DNA of 64,000 nt, taken from contig JIAB01000001.1 of the NCBI GenBank assembly GCA_000687975.1, forward strand, positions 3,076,001-3,140,000, given 5' to 3'. The notes beneath the pieces are model-generated. The model saw only the letters and a program-made list of their open reading frames with translations. It had not been told where the DNA came from and made no database searches. Origin of the DNA: Lachnospiraceae bacterium AC2031 (GTDB lineage: Bacteria; Bacillota; Clostridia; Lachnospirales; Lachnospiraceae). Made by a program: the position numbers and the translations under genes. Shown here in pieces: positions 1 through 9,433 of this stretch (position 1 is its first letter; every line of letters starts with the position of its first letter).

Positions 1-1146
1 AGGCAGATCCGTTTTGTTAATTACGCAGGTTCACCTGTATATATTGATAAGAGTTATATGGGAACTGGATATAATCAGGATGTGATAGTTAGTGAAGGTC
101 CTCTTGGAACTGATCTTACTTACACGGTAACAAGAACAGCTTCTAATGAATATATTCTTAGAATTTCAGGAAAAGGACAGATGCCTGGATTTAACAAGCT
201 TGATACACCACCTTGGTCTGATTACACAGATTATTTAACTAAGATCATTGTTGAAGATGGCGTAGAGAATATAAGTAGCTTTGTATTCTTTGGAAGTTTT
301 GGAGTAACAGACATAGAGCTACCTGATTCGATTACAATGATTGATAAATATTCTTTTGCAAACTGTGCAAGTATAAAGAAGATCAACATTCCTGCTTCTG
401 TTAAAACAATAGGAGAAAGAGCATTTTTAGGTGCTCAGCTTGTGAATGCTGATGGAACTCTTAAGAAGGAGACATCCAATTCAGGAACAGATTCAGGAGA
501 GGGAGTTGAGAAACCTGATGATTCAAATGTAAATCCTTCAAATGAAAATGACGCGAATAACGTGCCTAAGGACGTGAAGGAGAATAACAATAATGATTCT
601 AGCTCTTCTGGTAATGGAACATCAGGTGGAGCGGCCGGTAATGGTGGATCAGGTGATGCTTCTGGTAGTGGAGCGGCTGGTACTGGTGAGGCTGCTCAGG
701 CAGGAACCTCATATTCAAGTGAATGGGTAAATGGCTACTGGTACAACGCTGACGGAAGTCAGACTTATCCAGGTGTAATGGAATGGAAGAGTAATAGCAA
801 GGGCTGGTGGATAGAGGATACTACAGGCTGGTATCCAGTAAGTACATGGCAAAAGATCAACGGCTATTGGTACTATTTTGATTATAATGGATATATGGCA
901 TCTAGTGAGTGGGTAGATGGCTACTGGCTTGGCTCAGACGGTGCATGGGTTTATGCCGAGACAGGCTCCTGGAATTCTGATAAGACAGACTGGTGGTTCG
1001 GTGATACCTCTGGTTGGTATGCTGCAGGACGCTGGCAGAAGATCAACGGCTACTGGTACTATTTCAATTCATCAGGATACATGGTGACCAATAAATACAT
1101 TGATGGCTACTGGCTGAACGGTAATGGCCAGTATACAGGAAACTAA
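1..1146 (+). CDS. Secreted leucine-rich-repeat protein with C-terminal cell-wall-binding repeats (5' end missing)
   Basis: The reading frame is open from base 1, before the first ATG at 58, so the gene begins outside the window. The visible N-terminal part (to about base 460) has a BspA-type leucine-rich repeat look, with phrases such as ITMIDKYSFANCASIKKINI and VKTIGERAF. A Ser/Gly/Asn/Asp-rich linker (about 470-715) follows. The last 140 residues are aromatic repeats (GYWYNADGSQ, INGYWYYFDYNGYM, INGYWYYFNSSGYM) of the choline/cell-wall-binding type. The same C-terminal module occurs in the proteins at 18333-21530 and 23254-25668. The family is extracellular and surface-attached; the ligand is not known. 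Confident on architecture, not on role. Confidence 0.85.
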   Translation, partial: RQIRFVNYAGSPVYIDKSYMGTGYNQDVIVSEGPLGTDLTYTVTRTASNEYILRISGKGQMPGFNKLDTPPWSDYTDYLTKIIVEDGVENISSFVFFGSFGVTDIELPDSITMIDKYSFANCASIKKINIPASVKTIGERAFLGAQLVNADGTLKKETSNSGTDSGEGVEKPDDSNVNPSNENDANNVPKDVKENNNNDSSSSGNGTSGGAAGNGGSGDASGSGAAGTGEAAQAGTSYSSEWVNGYWYNADGSQTYPGVMEWKSNSKGWWIEDTTGWYPVSTWQKINGYWYYFDYNGYMASSEWVDGYWLGSDGAWVYAETGSWNSDKTDWWFGDTSGWYAAGRWQKINGYWYYFNSSGYMVTNKYIDGYWLNGNGQYTGN

Positions 1147-1221
1147 ACTTTTTATTTTTAATCCAAATTTTAATTGTCCTTAAGGACTTCTTAATGTAAT
1201 TCTTTCTATAATTACAAAAAA

Positions 1222-1273
1222 AGTGCAATTGGGGACAGACCTTGGTGCAGTGGGGACAGTCCCCACTGCACCA
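1222..1273. repeat. Family A palindromic repeat
   Basis: A half copy (AGTGCAATTGGGGACAGACC) is followed by a perfect 14+1+14 palindrome at 1244-1272 with arms GGTGCAGTGGGGAC / GTCCCCACTGCACC. It lies just upstream of the ribosome-binding site of the next gene. Related copies occur at 4274, 16154 and 28861. Confidence 0.85.
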
Positions 1274-1291
1274 TTTCTATTTGGAGGAAGA

Positions 1292-2239
1292 ATGATGAAG
1301 TCTAAGGGAAGAAAGGTTCTGGTTGTTATAAGTGTGGTGCTGGTGCTGCTTATTGTGGCGGACTGGGCGCTTTCAGTATTTATATATGATCAGAATTTCG
1401 ATGTGAGATTTACTACAGGAGATTCATACTTATTAAAGGTGGAGGAGTTTGAAGGACTCAGTCGTGAGAAGTATGAATTCACTTCGGATAAGGGCCAGAA
1501 GCTTACTGGATATATGTATTCTTCAGGTGATGATGAGAAGAAGGGAATCATAGTACTGGCTCATGGCTTTGGTGGCGGTGGTCACTGTAGTTACATCAGC
1601 TGTATCGATCAGTTCGCGAAGCATGGATATCTGGTTTTTGCTTACGATGCTACGGCATGTGATGAGAGTGAGGGCGAAAAGGTTGGCGGACTTCCTCAGG
1701 GAGTTATCGATCTGGATAACGCTATATCATTTGTAGAAGGAAATGAGGCATTCCCTAAACTTCCTATAATGCTTTTCGGACACAGCTGGGGCGGCTATAG
1801 CGTATGTACAGTGCTGAAGTACCATCCTGAGGTTAAGGCTGTGGTTGCATGTAGTGGCTTTGATTCATCTACAGATTTAATTCAGTCTGAAGGAAGTGAG
1901 ATGATCGGACCTGGAATCTATGCCATGATGCCATTTTTGAAGCTGCATGAGAGAATGCGATTTGGTGAGAGAGCAAATGATACGGCTATGGAAGGTTTTG
2001 CAGCATCAGATGCAGCCGTTATGATCCTACATAGCGAAGATGACACGGTTGTTCCGATACAGTACGGATACGACAAGTATTATGAGCAGTACGGCTCAGA
2101 TAACCGATTCACATTTGTAAGATACGAGGATAGAGGTCATACTGTATTTGCAGATCAGACTACTGAATATAGCAATAGAAATGTGGACACCGAGCTTTTT
2201 AATAGTATAGCTGAATTTTACGATAGTCATCTTAATTAA
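1292..2239 (+). CDS. Membrane-anchored alpha/beta hydrolase
   Basis: A 315-residue protein with an N-terminal membrane anchor (VLVVISVVLVLLIVADWAL) and an alpha/beta-hydrolase fold outside the membrane. Visible features are the oxyanion strand LAHGFGGGGH, the nucleophile elbow GHSWGG, an acid in MILHSEDDTVVP and a late histidine in YEDRGHTVF, which together make a complete Ser-Asp-His triad. The family includes serine peptidase/esterase-like enzymes; the substrate cannot be told. The start at 1292 (or 1295) was chosen because TTGGAGGAAGA precedes it; the longer frame from 1223 would translate the palindromic repeat. It is a single gene ending at a hairpin. Confidence 0.85.
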   Translation: MMKSKGRKVLVVISVVLVLLIVADWALSVFIYDQNFDVRFTTGDSYLLKVEEFEGLSREKYEFTSDKGQKLTGYMYSSGDDEKKGIIVLAHGFGGGGHCSYISCIDQFAKHGYLVFAYDATACDESEGEKVGGLPQGVIDLDNAISFVEGNEAFPKLPIMLFGHSWGGYSVCTVLKYHPEVKAVVACSGFDSSTDLIQSEGSEMIGPGIYAMMPFLKLHERMRFGERANDTAMEGFAASDAAVMILHSEDDTVVPIQYGYDKYYEQYGSDNRFTFVRYEDRGHTVFADQTTEYSNRNVDTELFNSIAEFYDSHLN

Positions 2240-2244
2240 CATGC

Positions 2245-2273
2245 TTTAATGAATTTATAATATAGTGTATAAT
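2245..2273 (+). promoter_or_regulatory. Putative promoter for the 2329 gene
   Basis: TTTAAT (2245-2250) and TATAAT (2268-2273) are separated by 17 bases. The -35 box is weak. Transcription would start at about 2280, inside the following hairpin. Confidence 0.45.
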
Positions 2274-2301
2274 GAACTCCGTTGTTTCAACGGAGTTTAT
2301 T
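2274..2301 (+). terminator. Hairpin with T-rich tail after the hydrolase gene
   Basis: Arms AACTCCGTTG and CAACGGAGTT are followed by TATTTATTTTT. It would end transcription of the hydrolase gene. It overlaps the predicted start point of the next transcript, so it could also mark that 5' end. Confidence 0.6.
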
Positions 2302-2328
2302 TATTTTTGGGAGTTTAAAGGATTTATC

Positions 2329-3714
2329 ATGAGGTACAAGAATAAAGAAATCAGAAGTATGTATAGTGTTTCTTTTGTGGCATATATTGTGGGAATGGTT
2401 CTTACAATATTGGCACTTATACTTTTGGGCTGTGGATTTTTCTTTGGTGCTCGAAAGCTTAATGACCAAATGCACTTAGATGAGGCTATGGAGCGTCCGG
2501 GAAATTCTGCTTCAAGGGTTGTATATTTTGATATTGTGGAAGAACCTATTAAGGTAGGAAAAGATAGCCACGATACATATTATATGGTTACAGATGGCAC
2601 CGAATACCGTCTGGTTGTTCTGAAAGATGACGATTTAAGCAAAATCAAGAAGGAACTAGAGAAATCGGTACCATTTAGAGCCTATGGAATGACTCGATAT
2701 ATAGTCGATAATGATACAAATGAAGAAATAGCTAAAAAGGCGTCTGATGTTCTGGGACAGCAGGTCACAGTTTATAACATGGATAAATATTTTGGAGAAG
2801 TTTGCTTTACTTATTTTAAACTATCCTATAGAGGCGTACTTTTCCATGGATATTTAGTTAATTTCATATTTGGAATCATGTTTCTGATAATAGGTGGCTT
2901 CATGTTTCTAGGAATGCGTTCGGAACTAAAGTCTACTAGAACAGTTAAATCCTTATCAGGAATTACTGCAGATGATATTGATAACGAAGCAAGTAAGCCT
3001 GATTCCAAATTTATGGGGCTAAATGTAATCTTATCTCCAGATATGCTGATCGGACTCACCTATGATTCAAGCCAATATGATTGTAATCAGCAGGTTGCCT
3101 TAAGACATAATGAGATAGTACGTGTATATGCATATCATAAGAATGTCATACCAGTTGCTAGTGGAACTCCAAAGGATCGCTATATCATCGAGGCAGAGGC
3201 TATAGATGGAAACAAGTATGTTATTTCAAATACTGGAAACGAGTATATTAGTCAATATAATCGAATGGAATCTGCTGCTGAAATCTTTCAGTGTATTCGT
3301 GAGCAGAATCCTGGGGTGATCTTTGAACCTTCTGATGCTAAGTACCAGACTTATCGTTTTTCTTACGTAGTAGAACGTGAAGAGTATGAAGAGGAAGAAC
3401 ATGAAGAGGTAGAACATGAACTCTCGCCTGAGGCTTTAAGTGACGACGTAAGAGAAGCGCTTTGTGATACGTTCAGTCATGGTGAGATTATCAAAAACTT
3501 TGAAGATAAGGATGCTATATTCTCACTTAAGATGCAATTTGTAGATAATACTAATTTTGTTGACATTACTACCGGCTATTTTGGAGATAGAGAGAGCGAA
3601 GTTGCTCCTAAATTCTATGAATACCTTAAGAAGGAGATAAATATAAGTTGGGATAGTTATTACGACGGTGATGAGTATTCCCTTCGATTTAGTGCCGCTG
3701 ACGACACCATTTAG
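2329..3714 (+). CDS. Membrane protein of unknown function
   Basis: A 461-residue protein that I do not recognise. It has two hydrophobic segments: one near the N-terminus (VSFVAYIVGMVLTILALILL) and one around bases 2845-2915 (LVNFIFGIMFLIIGGFMFLG). A soluble region of about 140 residues lies between them, which suggests an extracytoplasmic loop. The cytoplasmic C-terminal half contains a run of Glu (about 3380-3420). The start at 2329 is preferred over 2272 because AAAGGA precedes it. It reads as a stand-alone transcription unit. No enzyme motif is visible. Confidence 0.7.
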   Translation: MRYKNKEIRSMYSVSFVAYIVGMVLTILALILLGCGFFFGARKLNDQMHLDEAMERPGNSASRVVYFDIVEEPIKVGKDSHDTYYMVTDGTEYRLVVLKDDDLSKIKKELEKSVPFRAYGMTRYIVDNDTNEEIAKKASDVLGQQVTVYNMDKYFGEVCFTYFKLSYRGVLFHGYLVNFIFGIMFLIIGGFMFLGMRSELKSTRTVKSLSGITADDIDNEASKPDSKFMGLNVILSPDMLIGLTYDSSQYDCNQQVALRHNEIVRVYAYHKNVIPVASGTPKDRYIIEAEAIDGNKYVISNTGNEYISQYNRMESAAEIFQCIREQNPGVIFEPSDAKYQTYRFSYVVEREEYEEEEHEEVEHELSPEALSDDVREALCDTFSHGEIIKNFEDKDAIFSLKMQFVDNTNFVDITTGYFGDRESEVAPKFYEYLKKEINISWDSYYDGDEYSLRFSAADDTI

Positions 3715-3832
3715 ACCGTTCACACCAGATAGGGAAATATTTAGAATCAAGTGTTGTATTATAAACTCATCGAAAACTGTGTGTTTCGAGTGACAACATG
3801 TAGTGCGAGTTATTTGATGAGGAGGTAGTAAT

Positions 3833-4210
3833 ATGACACTAAGCGACGCGCTTATTTATCTGGGTATTTGTTTTATGGTGCTGGGCATTATGATGATCGC
3901 TGCGGCACGTAAATCAAAAAAGAAGGCTTGCGGCAACAAAAAGCTTCTTGAGAGAATTGATTTCTTCAAGAAGAAATGGCAGTCCGAGCATATAGGTCTT
4001 CTGCTCACACCGATAGGTATAATCTTGGGGTTGATTGTACTTTGTCTGGTTACAAAACTAAGCGCATTTATGTATCTAGCTGGAGCAGTACTGATCCTGC
4101 TATATGTGTACATCTACAATAAGATGATGGCATATATCGAGGAGAATGCATTTGACGGTACTGGTCCTGACTTAGATGATAATGATACTAATTTAGATGG
4201 TGAAAATTAA
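3833..4210 (+). CDS. Small membrane protein of unknown function
   Basis: A 125-residue protein with an N-terminal membrane segment (ALIYLGICFMVLGIMMIAAA), a basic stretch (RKSKKKACGNKK), two further hydrophobic segments (LLLTPIGIILGLIVLCLV and AFMYLAGAVLILLYVYIY) and an acidic Asp/Asn-rich tail. A strong ribosome-binding site (GAGGAGGTAGTA) precedes the ATG. A terminator follows. Function unknown. Confidence 0.7.
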   Translation: MTLSDALIYLGICFMVLGIMMIAAARKSKKKACGNKKLLERIDFFKKKWQSEHIGLLLTPIGIILGLIVLCLVTKLSAFMYLAGAVLILLYVYIYNKMMAYIEENAFDGTGPDLDDNDTNLDGEN

Positions 4211-4215
4211 TATGT

Positions 4216-4256
4216 GGCCCTTAAGGTTCAGGTTGAATCTTGAGGGCTATTTTTGT
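4216..4256 (+). terminator. Intrinsic terminator
   Basis: An imperfect stem (GGCCCTTAAGGTTCA with TGAATCTTGAGGGCT) is followed by ATTTTTGTT just after the stop of the 3833 gene. Confidence 0.75.
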
Positions 4257-4273
4257 TATTATTGTAGATAGTT

Positions 4274-4324
4274 TGGTGCAGAAGGGGACAGACCTTGGTG
4301 CAACGGGGACGGACCCCACTGCAC
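4274..4324. repeat. Family A palindromic repeat
   Basis: It contains GGTGCAGAAGGGGACAGACC followed by GGTGCAACGGGGAC and a right arm CCCCACTGCAC. It sits between the terminator and the ribosome-binding site of the esterase, the same placement as the copy at 1222. Confidence 0.8.
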
Positions 4325-4351
4325 GAAAGTATTTATAAAGGGGAAAAGAAT

Positions 4352-5959
4352 ATGAGTATTATGGAAAGACCTGAGGTAAAGTTTTTACCTGAGGGTGGTA
4401 AGTGCTGGGAACATGCGTATGATGATTTTTATCTGAAGGCGTATATTCCTGCAACAGAGATTAATGGTGAGGTTTTTAACTACGCTTACAGAGCGCCACT
4501 GCTTCTCGTTTTCGAGGAGACCAGACAGAGCATGGAAGACGCAATCGACTTTGCTGAGAAAACTGGTCTTGCTAAGATAGCAGAGGATGCAGATGCAAGC
4601 GTACTTTTTGTGTATCCTACCTGCGAAGGTGGCTGGACAAATGCAGACCTTTCTGTATATCAGGGGGTTATCAAAGAAGTAAAGATGGATCCAGTATATA
4701 AGGATGGAATAGTAGAGTTTAATAACTTCTTTACACAGACCTTTGAGGGTTACTTCATCCGTGGTGCTAAGTTCAGGGCTGATGTCTACAGCTACGGTGC
4801 TTCAGCTGATTATGCAGCAAAGTTCCTTCTGGATACAGTTGAGGGCGAGTTCCTGTGGGGACCAGGTGAAATCACACCTGCTATGGTTTCTATGGAGCGC
4901 CTCAGCGTTAAGCCAGAAGTTAAGCGTAAGGATATCCCTATAATCAGTGTTGCAAATGATGATTCCATAAATAGTGCATTTAAGGGAGTAAGCGAAAATC
5001 TACTCATTAAGGATAGTGCTGATTATGTGAAGGATTTCTATGACTTTGTATGGAAGTTTAGAATGTGGTGTGGTCATATCGAGCTTGAACCCGACTTTAA
5101 AGAGATGGGCATGATCGAAGAGACTGGCACATTTACTGTAAAGACTTGTAACAGAAATATTGGTCGTTATAAAGAGACTGCTGAGCATCCAGCTGGATAC
5201 TTTGCTTACTACAATAAGGACCTTTTTGATAAAGGACCTGCAGCTCTTGTACTTGGGTTCCATGGTGGCGGTGATTCGTCTATGTATCACACATTTGGAA
5301 CCAAATGGTATGACATCGCACATCGTTATAATTTCCTATATGTCAGTGTTGAGAATCATCATGATCTGCCAGCACCAGAGGCTATTCAGATTCTTGATGT
5401 ACTGAAGGAAAGATACAATATAGATGAGAAACGTATATATGCTACAGGTTTCTCTATGGGAAGCGCTAAGACCTGGGATATGTATCACGAGTATCCAGAG
5501 GTGTTTGCGGGATTCATGCCTTGCAGTGCTTTATTCCCAGCGCGTGAGAACCCATTTGGTCTCTCGTGGGGTGATCCTAAGATAAATACAACAGTTTCAG
5601 TTCCGATGTTTTATTCGGGCGGCGAGGCGTCACCACTTCCAGAGCTTTCATGTCATGCAGATGGATCTTTGGAGAGGGTGAAGTATCTTGCTGAGACCAA
5701 TAAGCTTAAGGCGGATTTTGCCAGCGTAGATTTCATGCAGAAGGAGTCCTGGGAGGATCCAATGTTTGGACTTAAGGGCGACAAGGTGGAGACCTTTTAT
5801 GATGAGGAACGCGATAGCGTGCTGACTGCTCGTTACTATGACAGCGAGGATGGCGTGTGTAGAACAGTGCTGGCTTCTGTAAGTGGCCAGGGGCATGAAT
5901 GTCGTTTCCACAGCTGCGAGACAGCCTGGAAGTTTATATCACAGTTTTCACGAGACTAA
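4352..5959 (+). CDS. PHB-depolymerase/feruloyl-esterase-like alpha/beta hydrolase
   Basis: A 535-residue predicted hydrolase without a signal peptide. The catalytic half is C-terminal: oxyanion region GFHGGGDSS, nucleophile elbow GFSMGSAKTWD (Ser near residue 367) and a late histidine in SGQGHECRFHSC. This resembles the esterase/PHB-depolymerase group that acts on ester-linked side groups of plant polymers; the true substrate is unknown. The N-terminal half is unassigned. The start at 4352 follows AAAGGGGAAAAGAAT; the upstream frame reads through repeat A. It is a monocistronic gene, convergent with the lipoprotein gene at 6036. Confidence 0.8.
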   Translation: MSIMERPEVKFLPEGGKCWEHAYDDFYLKAYIPATEINGEVFNYAYRAPLLLVFEETRQSMEDAIDFAEKTGLAKIAEDADASVLFVYPTCEGGWTNADLSVYQGVIKEVKMDPVYKDGIVEFNNFFTQTFEGYFIRGAKFRADVYSYGASADYAAKFLLDTVEGEFLWGPGEITPAMVSMERLSVKPEVKRKDIPIISVANDDSINSAFKGVSENLLIKDSADYVKDFYDFVWKFRMWCGHIELEPDFKEMGMIEETGTFTVKTCNRNIGRYKETAEHPAGYFAYYNKDLFDKGPAALVLGFHGGGDSSMYHTFGTKWYDIAHRYNFLYVSVENHHDLPAPEAIQILDVLKERYNIDEKRIYATGFSMGSAKTWDMYHEYPEVFAGFMPCSALFPARENPFGLSWGDPKINTTVSVPMFYSGGEASPLPELSCHADGSLERVKYLAETNKLKADFASVDFMQKESWEDPMFGLKGDKVETFYDEERDSVLTARYYDSEDGVCRTVLASVSGQGHECRFHSCETAWKFISQFSRD

Positions 5960-5978
5960 TGATATGTCAATGATATGT

Positions 5979-6032
5979 CAATGGGGACGGTTCTCAGTGG
6001 CAGAAATCTGCCAGGGAGAACCGTCCCCATTG
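5979..6032. repeat. Inverted pair of family B repeats
   Basis: Two family B copies lie head to head: CAATGGGGACGGTTCTC...GGCAGA and the near-exact reverse complement TCTGCC...GAGAACCGTCCCCATTG. Together they form a stem of about 26 bp with a 2-base loop. It separates two convergent genes and would act as a bidirectional terminator. Confidence 0.85.
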
Positions 6033-6035
6033 TCC

Positions 6036-7700
6036 TTATTCGCCGTAGTCGTAGTACATGATGTCAACGACTGAGCCGTCCATAGCATTTATTGTTACGT
6101 GTGCTGTATAGTCTGTATCTGTTGTACTACCCAATACGAAATCCCAGGCTGGATAATATGTTATATTTGTTAATTCACCATTTGGGAAATACATGTCATA
6201 GTCAAGGCTTATGCTTCTAAGTTGAATATTTGTAGGATTGTTGAGTTTACTTAGTTCTAGCTGCTCTTTAATTGCGGTATCAAATGATTTTTTTATGTGT
6301 TCGAAATCCTGCAGCTTAACATTTTCTATTACATCAGTAATGTTTTGGGATATTGCTATATCGAAGCCATAAAGACCTTTACTTGTATACTTGATTATCC
6401 CCTTGTTTTGGTCATACATTGTGATTGCGTATGGATCTTCTTCGTAATCATTGAAACTATCAATGTAGAAGGCATAACCATCAGTAACATAAGTGGTTTC
6501 TTCGACCATTTCTTCTACGGCTTCAGAATTAATGAAAAATCCGAAGTTTTTTTCTGTTTGTTGAGTTTGATTATAATCCGAGAATAAATCCTTTTGTTCA
6601 GCTAAGTTAATACAATCGATTGGAACTCCAGGTACACCTGCTTTATAAGTGCTTATATAATCTGTGTTTGAAAACATCAGGACAGAAGAGAACTTTTCAT
6701 AGTCTGAAGGATTATCGGTAAGCATCTCTGGATTAGCTAACCATACATCATAATTCTCATTGTTCATATTGTAAGAATAAGCATTTTCAGTAACGGTGTA
6801 CTGTCCGTCAAACATTAATATATTATCAAGTAAATCTTGTGCATCAGATTTGAGTGTTTCAATATCATCCGTGCAGAGATTATCTATATCTAACGGTTCG
6901 CCAGCTAGATTAGTGTTTCCTGAAACCATGAGGGTTTTAAAATCATAATCTGGATAATAATCTTTTATGCTCTTTGGATCAAAAAAGATATAACTAGTAT
7001 CTATTAAACTGTCATATGCTAAAAGAAGGACATATCGAGTGTTTTTATAGTCGCCTTCATACATGTGGATAAAATATTCCTCTTCATCATCTTCAACATT
7101 TTTGTCGATCCATTTGTATTCTTCTGAAAATGAAGAATTAATGATAGTAGTATCATCTTCCAATGTAAAAATACGCTTTGAACCATTCATCATATCTTCT
7201 TGTATTTGATGCTTATTCTGAATGAAATGGCATTTATAGAGGAGAGTAATATAATCATACTCGTTAGTATACGATATAGATTCTATCTTTTCAGCGGTGT
7301 CACCGAAAAGAGCTTTAACAATATCAGCTTCTTTTGATTCCAAGTTATTATGAACTTCAGCATTATAGATATTAAGGCCATCCTGGTCAGGGATATTTAC
7401 CTGAAAACTTCCACTAAAATTTGCTTCACCGATTTTGAATTCATTTTTATATGAGACACTTGATCCTAAAACTTCCTGAAGCGTACCTGTAGCACCAGTC
7501 GCAATGTATAGGCCATCGGAGGCGGTTGCAGTTGGTGTAGATGAATCGTTTGAATCATTTATTGCGTTATCGTTGGTCGTGGTGGTTGATTCTTCGTCCA
7601 TTCCGTAGTCATCTACAGTAGTTGTTTTGTCGCCACATGCTGCCATAGAAAGGCAGAGAGTAGTGGCAAGTGTTGCTGATAAAATCTTCTTTAATTTCAT
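6036..7700 (-). CDS. Lipoprotein, third member of a tandem paralogous family
   Basis: A 554-residue protein with a lipoprotein signal (LATTLCLSMAACGDK, lipobox MAAC), a Thr/Ser/Asn-rich spacer and a long extracellular region. It is clearly paralogous to the two genes upstream (7715-9394 and 9434-11113): shared phrases include VDDYG, GTLQEVLG, FFDPKSIKDYYPDYDFKTL and DITDVIENVKLQDF-like stretches. No known domain or catalytic motif was recognised. The ribosome-binding site CAGGGGA precedes the ATG. The spacing of 14 bases to the upstream paralogue suggests one operon. Function unknown. Confidence 0.85.
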   Translation of the reverse strand: MKLKKILSATLATTLCLSMAACGDKTTTVDDYGMDEESTTTTNDNAINDSNDSSTPTATASDGLYIATGATGTLQEVLGSSVSYKNEFKIGEANFSGSFQVNIPDQDGLNIYNAEVHNNLESKEADIVKALFGDTAEKIESISYTNEYDYITLLYKCHFIQNKHQIQEDMMNGSKRIFTLEDDTTIINSSFSEEYKWIDKNVEDDEEEYFIHMYEGDYKNTRYVLLLAYDSLIDTSYIFFDPKSIKDYYPDYDFKTLMVSGNTNLAGEPLDIDNLCTDDIETLKSDAQDLLDNILMFDGQYTVTENAYSYNMNNENYDVWLANPEMLTDNPSDYEKFSSVLMFSNTDYISTYKAGVPGVPIDCINLAEQKDLFSDYNQTQQTEKNFGFFINSEAVEEMVEETTYVTDGYAFYIDSFNDYEEDPYAITMYDQNKGIIKYTSKGLYGFDIAISQNITDVIENVKLQDFEHIKKSFDTAIKEQLELSKLNNPTNIQLRSISLDYDMYFPNGELTNITYYPAWDFVLGSTTDTDYTAHVTINAMDGSVVDIMYYDYGE

Positions 7701-7714
7701 GTTAAATCCCCTGT

Positions 7715-9394
7715 TTAGTATAAATCGTTGTAGTCAAGGTATTCGATGTCGGTGATTGAACCGTCCATAGCGTTTATTACTACAACCGCAGAAAGGTTTG
7801 ATTCGGTTGTGTTATTTATCTCAAAACTCCAGGCTGGAAAATATGTATATGTTTCAACATTATCTTCATCTGGGTAATATGTAGCATAGTGAAGCCTCAT
7901 GCCTGCTAGTTTTAAATTGGTAGGGTAGTTAAGCTTGCTAAGATCCAGCATTTCTTTTATCTGAGAATTAAATGATTTAGTGATGTGATCGAAATCCTGG
8001 AGCTTAACATTTTCTATTACATCAGTAATGTTTTGGCTGATTGCTATATCTACGCCATAAAGTCCTTGGCTGGTGTACTTAATGATTCCTGTATTTTGGT
8101 CGTACATGGTGATGGCCTCCGGATCTTCCTCGTAATCGTTGTAACTATCAATATAGAAGGCGTAACCATCAGTTACATAAGTAGTTTCTTCAACATATTT
8201 GTCTGCCTCGCCGGTAGATATAAAATCCAATAAGTCTAGTTCCAGTTCCGAACCTCGATCGAGATTACATTCTGTAAGTAGATCTTTTTGGTCAGTTAAG
8301 TTAAAGTAGTTGATTGGGAGTCCTGGGACTCCAGCATTTATTGAACTTATATAATCGGTATTAGAAAACATAAGAACAGTAGAGGTGTTATCACAGTCAG
8401 CAGGTTTATCTGCATAGAATTCAGTATTTGCATATAATAATATACCGTAATTACCATTGTATATTTTGTAGTTAAATGCATTTTCGGTTATGGAATACTG
8501 ACCGTCAAACATAAGTGTGTTATCAAGAAAATCCTGAGCATCTGATTTTAGTGTTTCGACGTCATCAGTGCAGAGATTTTCTATCTCTAATTGTTCTCCA
8601 GCCTGATCTTTATCTCCTGAGATCATTAATGTTTTGAAATCATAATCTGGATAATAATCCTTTATACTCTTTGGATCAAAGAAGATATAACTGGTATCAA
8701 AATAACTGTCATATGCTAAAAGAAGGACATAAGGACAGTTGTTGTAGTCGCCTTCATACATGTGAATATAATACACATCTTCGTCGTCATCTTCATTTTT
8801 ATCGATCCATTTGTATTCTTCTGGAAACGATGAGTTAATTACGACGGATTCGTTTTCTAGGGTGAAATACTGAGTTCCGTTATCTATCATTTCTTTAATG
8901 GACTTATGCTTGCTATGGATGAAATGATATTTATAGAGAAGAGTGATGTAATCATACTCGTTAGTGTATTTTATTGATTCTATCTTTTCAGCGGAGTCAC
9001 CGAGGAGGGCTTTAACGATAGCATCTTCCTTTTCTTCCAAATTATTATCGATTTCTAGATTATAAACATTAAGCCCATCCTGGTTAGGGATTTCATACTG
9101 AAGACTTCCACTAAATTTTGCGTCACCAATCTGGAATTCATCTTTATATCCAACACTTGTTCCCAATACTTCCTGAAGGGTACCTGTGGCACCAGTTGAG
9201 ATGTATAGAGCATCAGAAACGGTAGCGATAGGTGCTGCAGAACTTGATGAATCATTCGATGCTTCATCGGAAGAAGTAGTTGTTTCTTCTTCAAGTCCAT
9301 AGTCATCCACAGTAGTTGTCTTGTCGCCACAGGCTGCCATAGAAAGGCAGAAAGTTGTGGCAAGAGTTGCTGATAATATCTTCTTAAATTTCAT
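7715..9394 (-). CDS. Lipoprotein, second member of a tandem paralogous family
   Basis: A 559-residue protein with signal LATTFCLSMAACGDK and the same layout as its neighbours: lipobox, Ser/Thr spacer, then about 500 residues ending with AMDGSITDIEYLDY. It is closest to the 6036 gene, whose N-terminal 30 residues are nearly identical, so the 6036/7715 duplication is more recent than the split from the 9434 gene. The ribosome-binding site is CAGGGGG. It is probably co-transcribed with both paralogues. Function unknown. Confidence 0.85.
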   Translation of the reverse strand: MKFKKILSATLATTFCLSMAACGDKTTTVDDYGLEEETTTSSDEASNDSSSSAAPIATVSDALYISTGATGTLQEVLGTSVGYKDEFQIGDAKFSGSLQYEIPNQDGLNVYNLEIDNNLEEKEDAIVKALLGDSAEKIESIKYTNEYDYITLLYKYHFIHSKHKSIKEMIDNGTQYFTLENESVVINSSFPEEYKWIDKNEDDDEDVYYIHMYEGDYNNCPYVLLLAYDSYFDTSYIFFDPKSIKDYYPDYDFKTLMISGDKDQAGEQLEIENLCTDDVETLKSDAQDFLDNTLMFDGQYSITENAFNYKIYNGNYGILLYANTEFYADKPADCDNTSTVLMFSNTDYISSINAGVPGLPINYFNLTDQKDLLTECNLDRGSELELDLLDFISTGEADKYVEETTYVTDGYAFYIDSYNDYEEDPEAITMYDQNTGIIKYTSQGLYGVDIAISQNITDVIENVKLQDFDHITKSFNSQIKEMLDLSKLNYPTNLKLAGMRLHYATYYPDEDNVETYTYFPAWSFEINNTTESNLSAVVVINAMDGSITDIEYLDYNDLY

Positions 9395-9433
9395 AAAAAA
9401 TCCCCCTGATATATATCTCGGCCAATGGCATAT

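Noticed and set aside
1223-1291. Upstream extensions of the 1292, 4352, 55611 and 62558 genes
   Set aside because: These extensions read through palindromic repeats and lack ribosome-binding sites; the starts inside were preferred.
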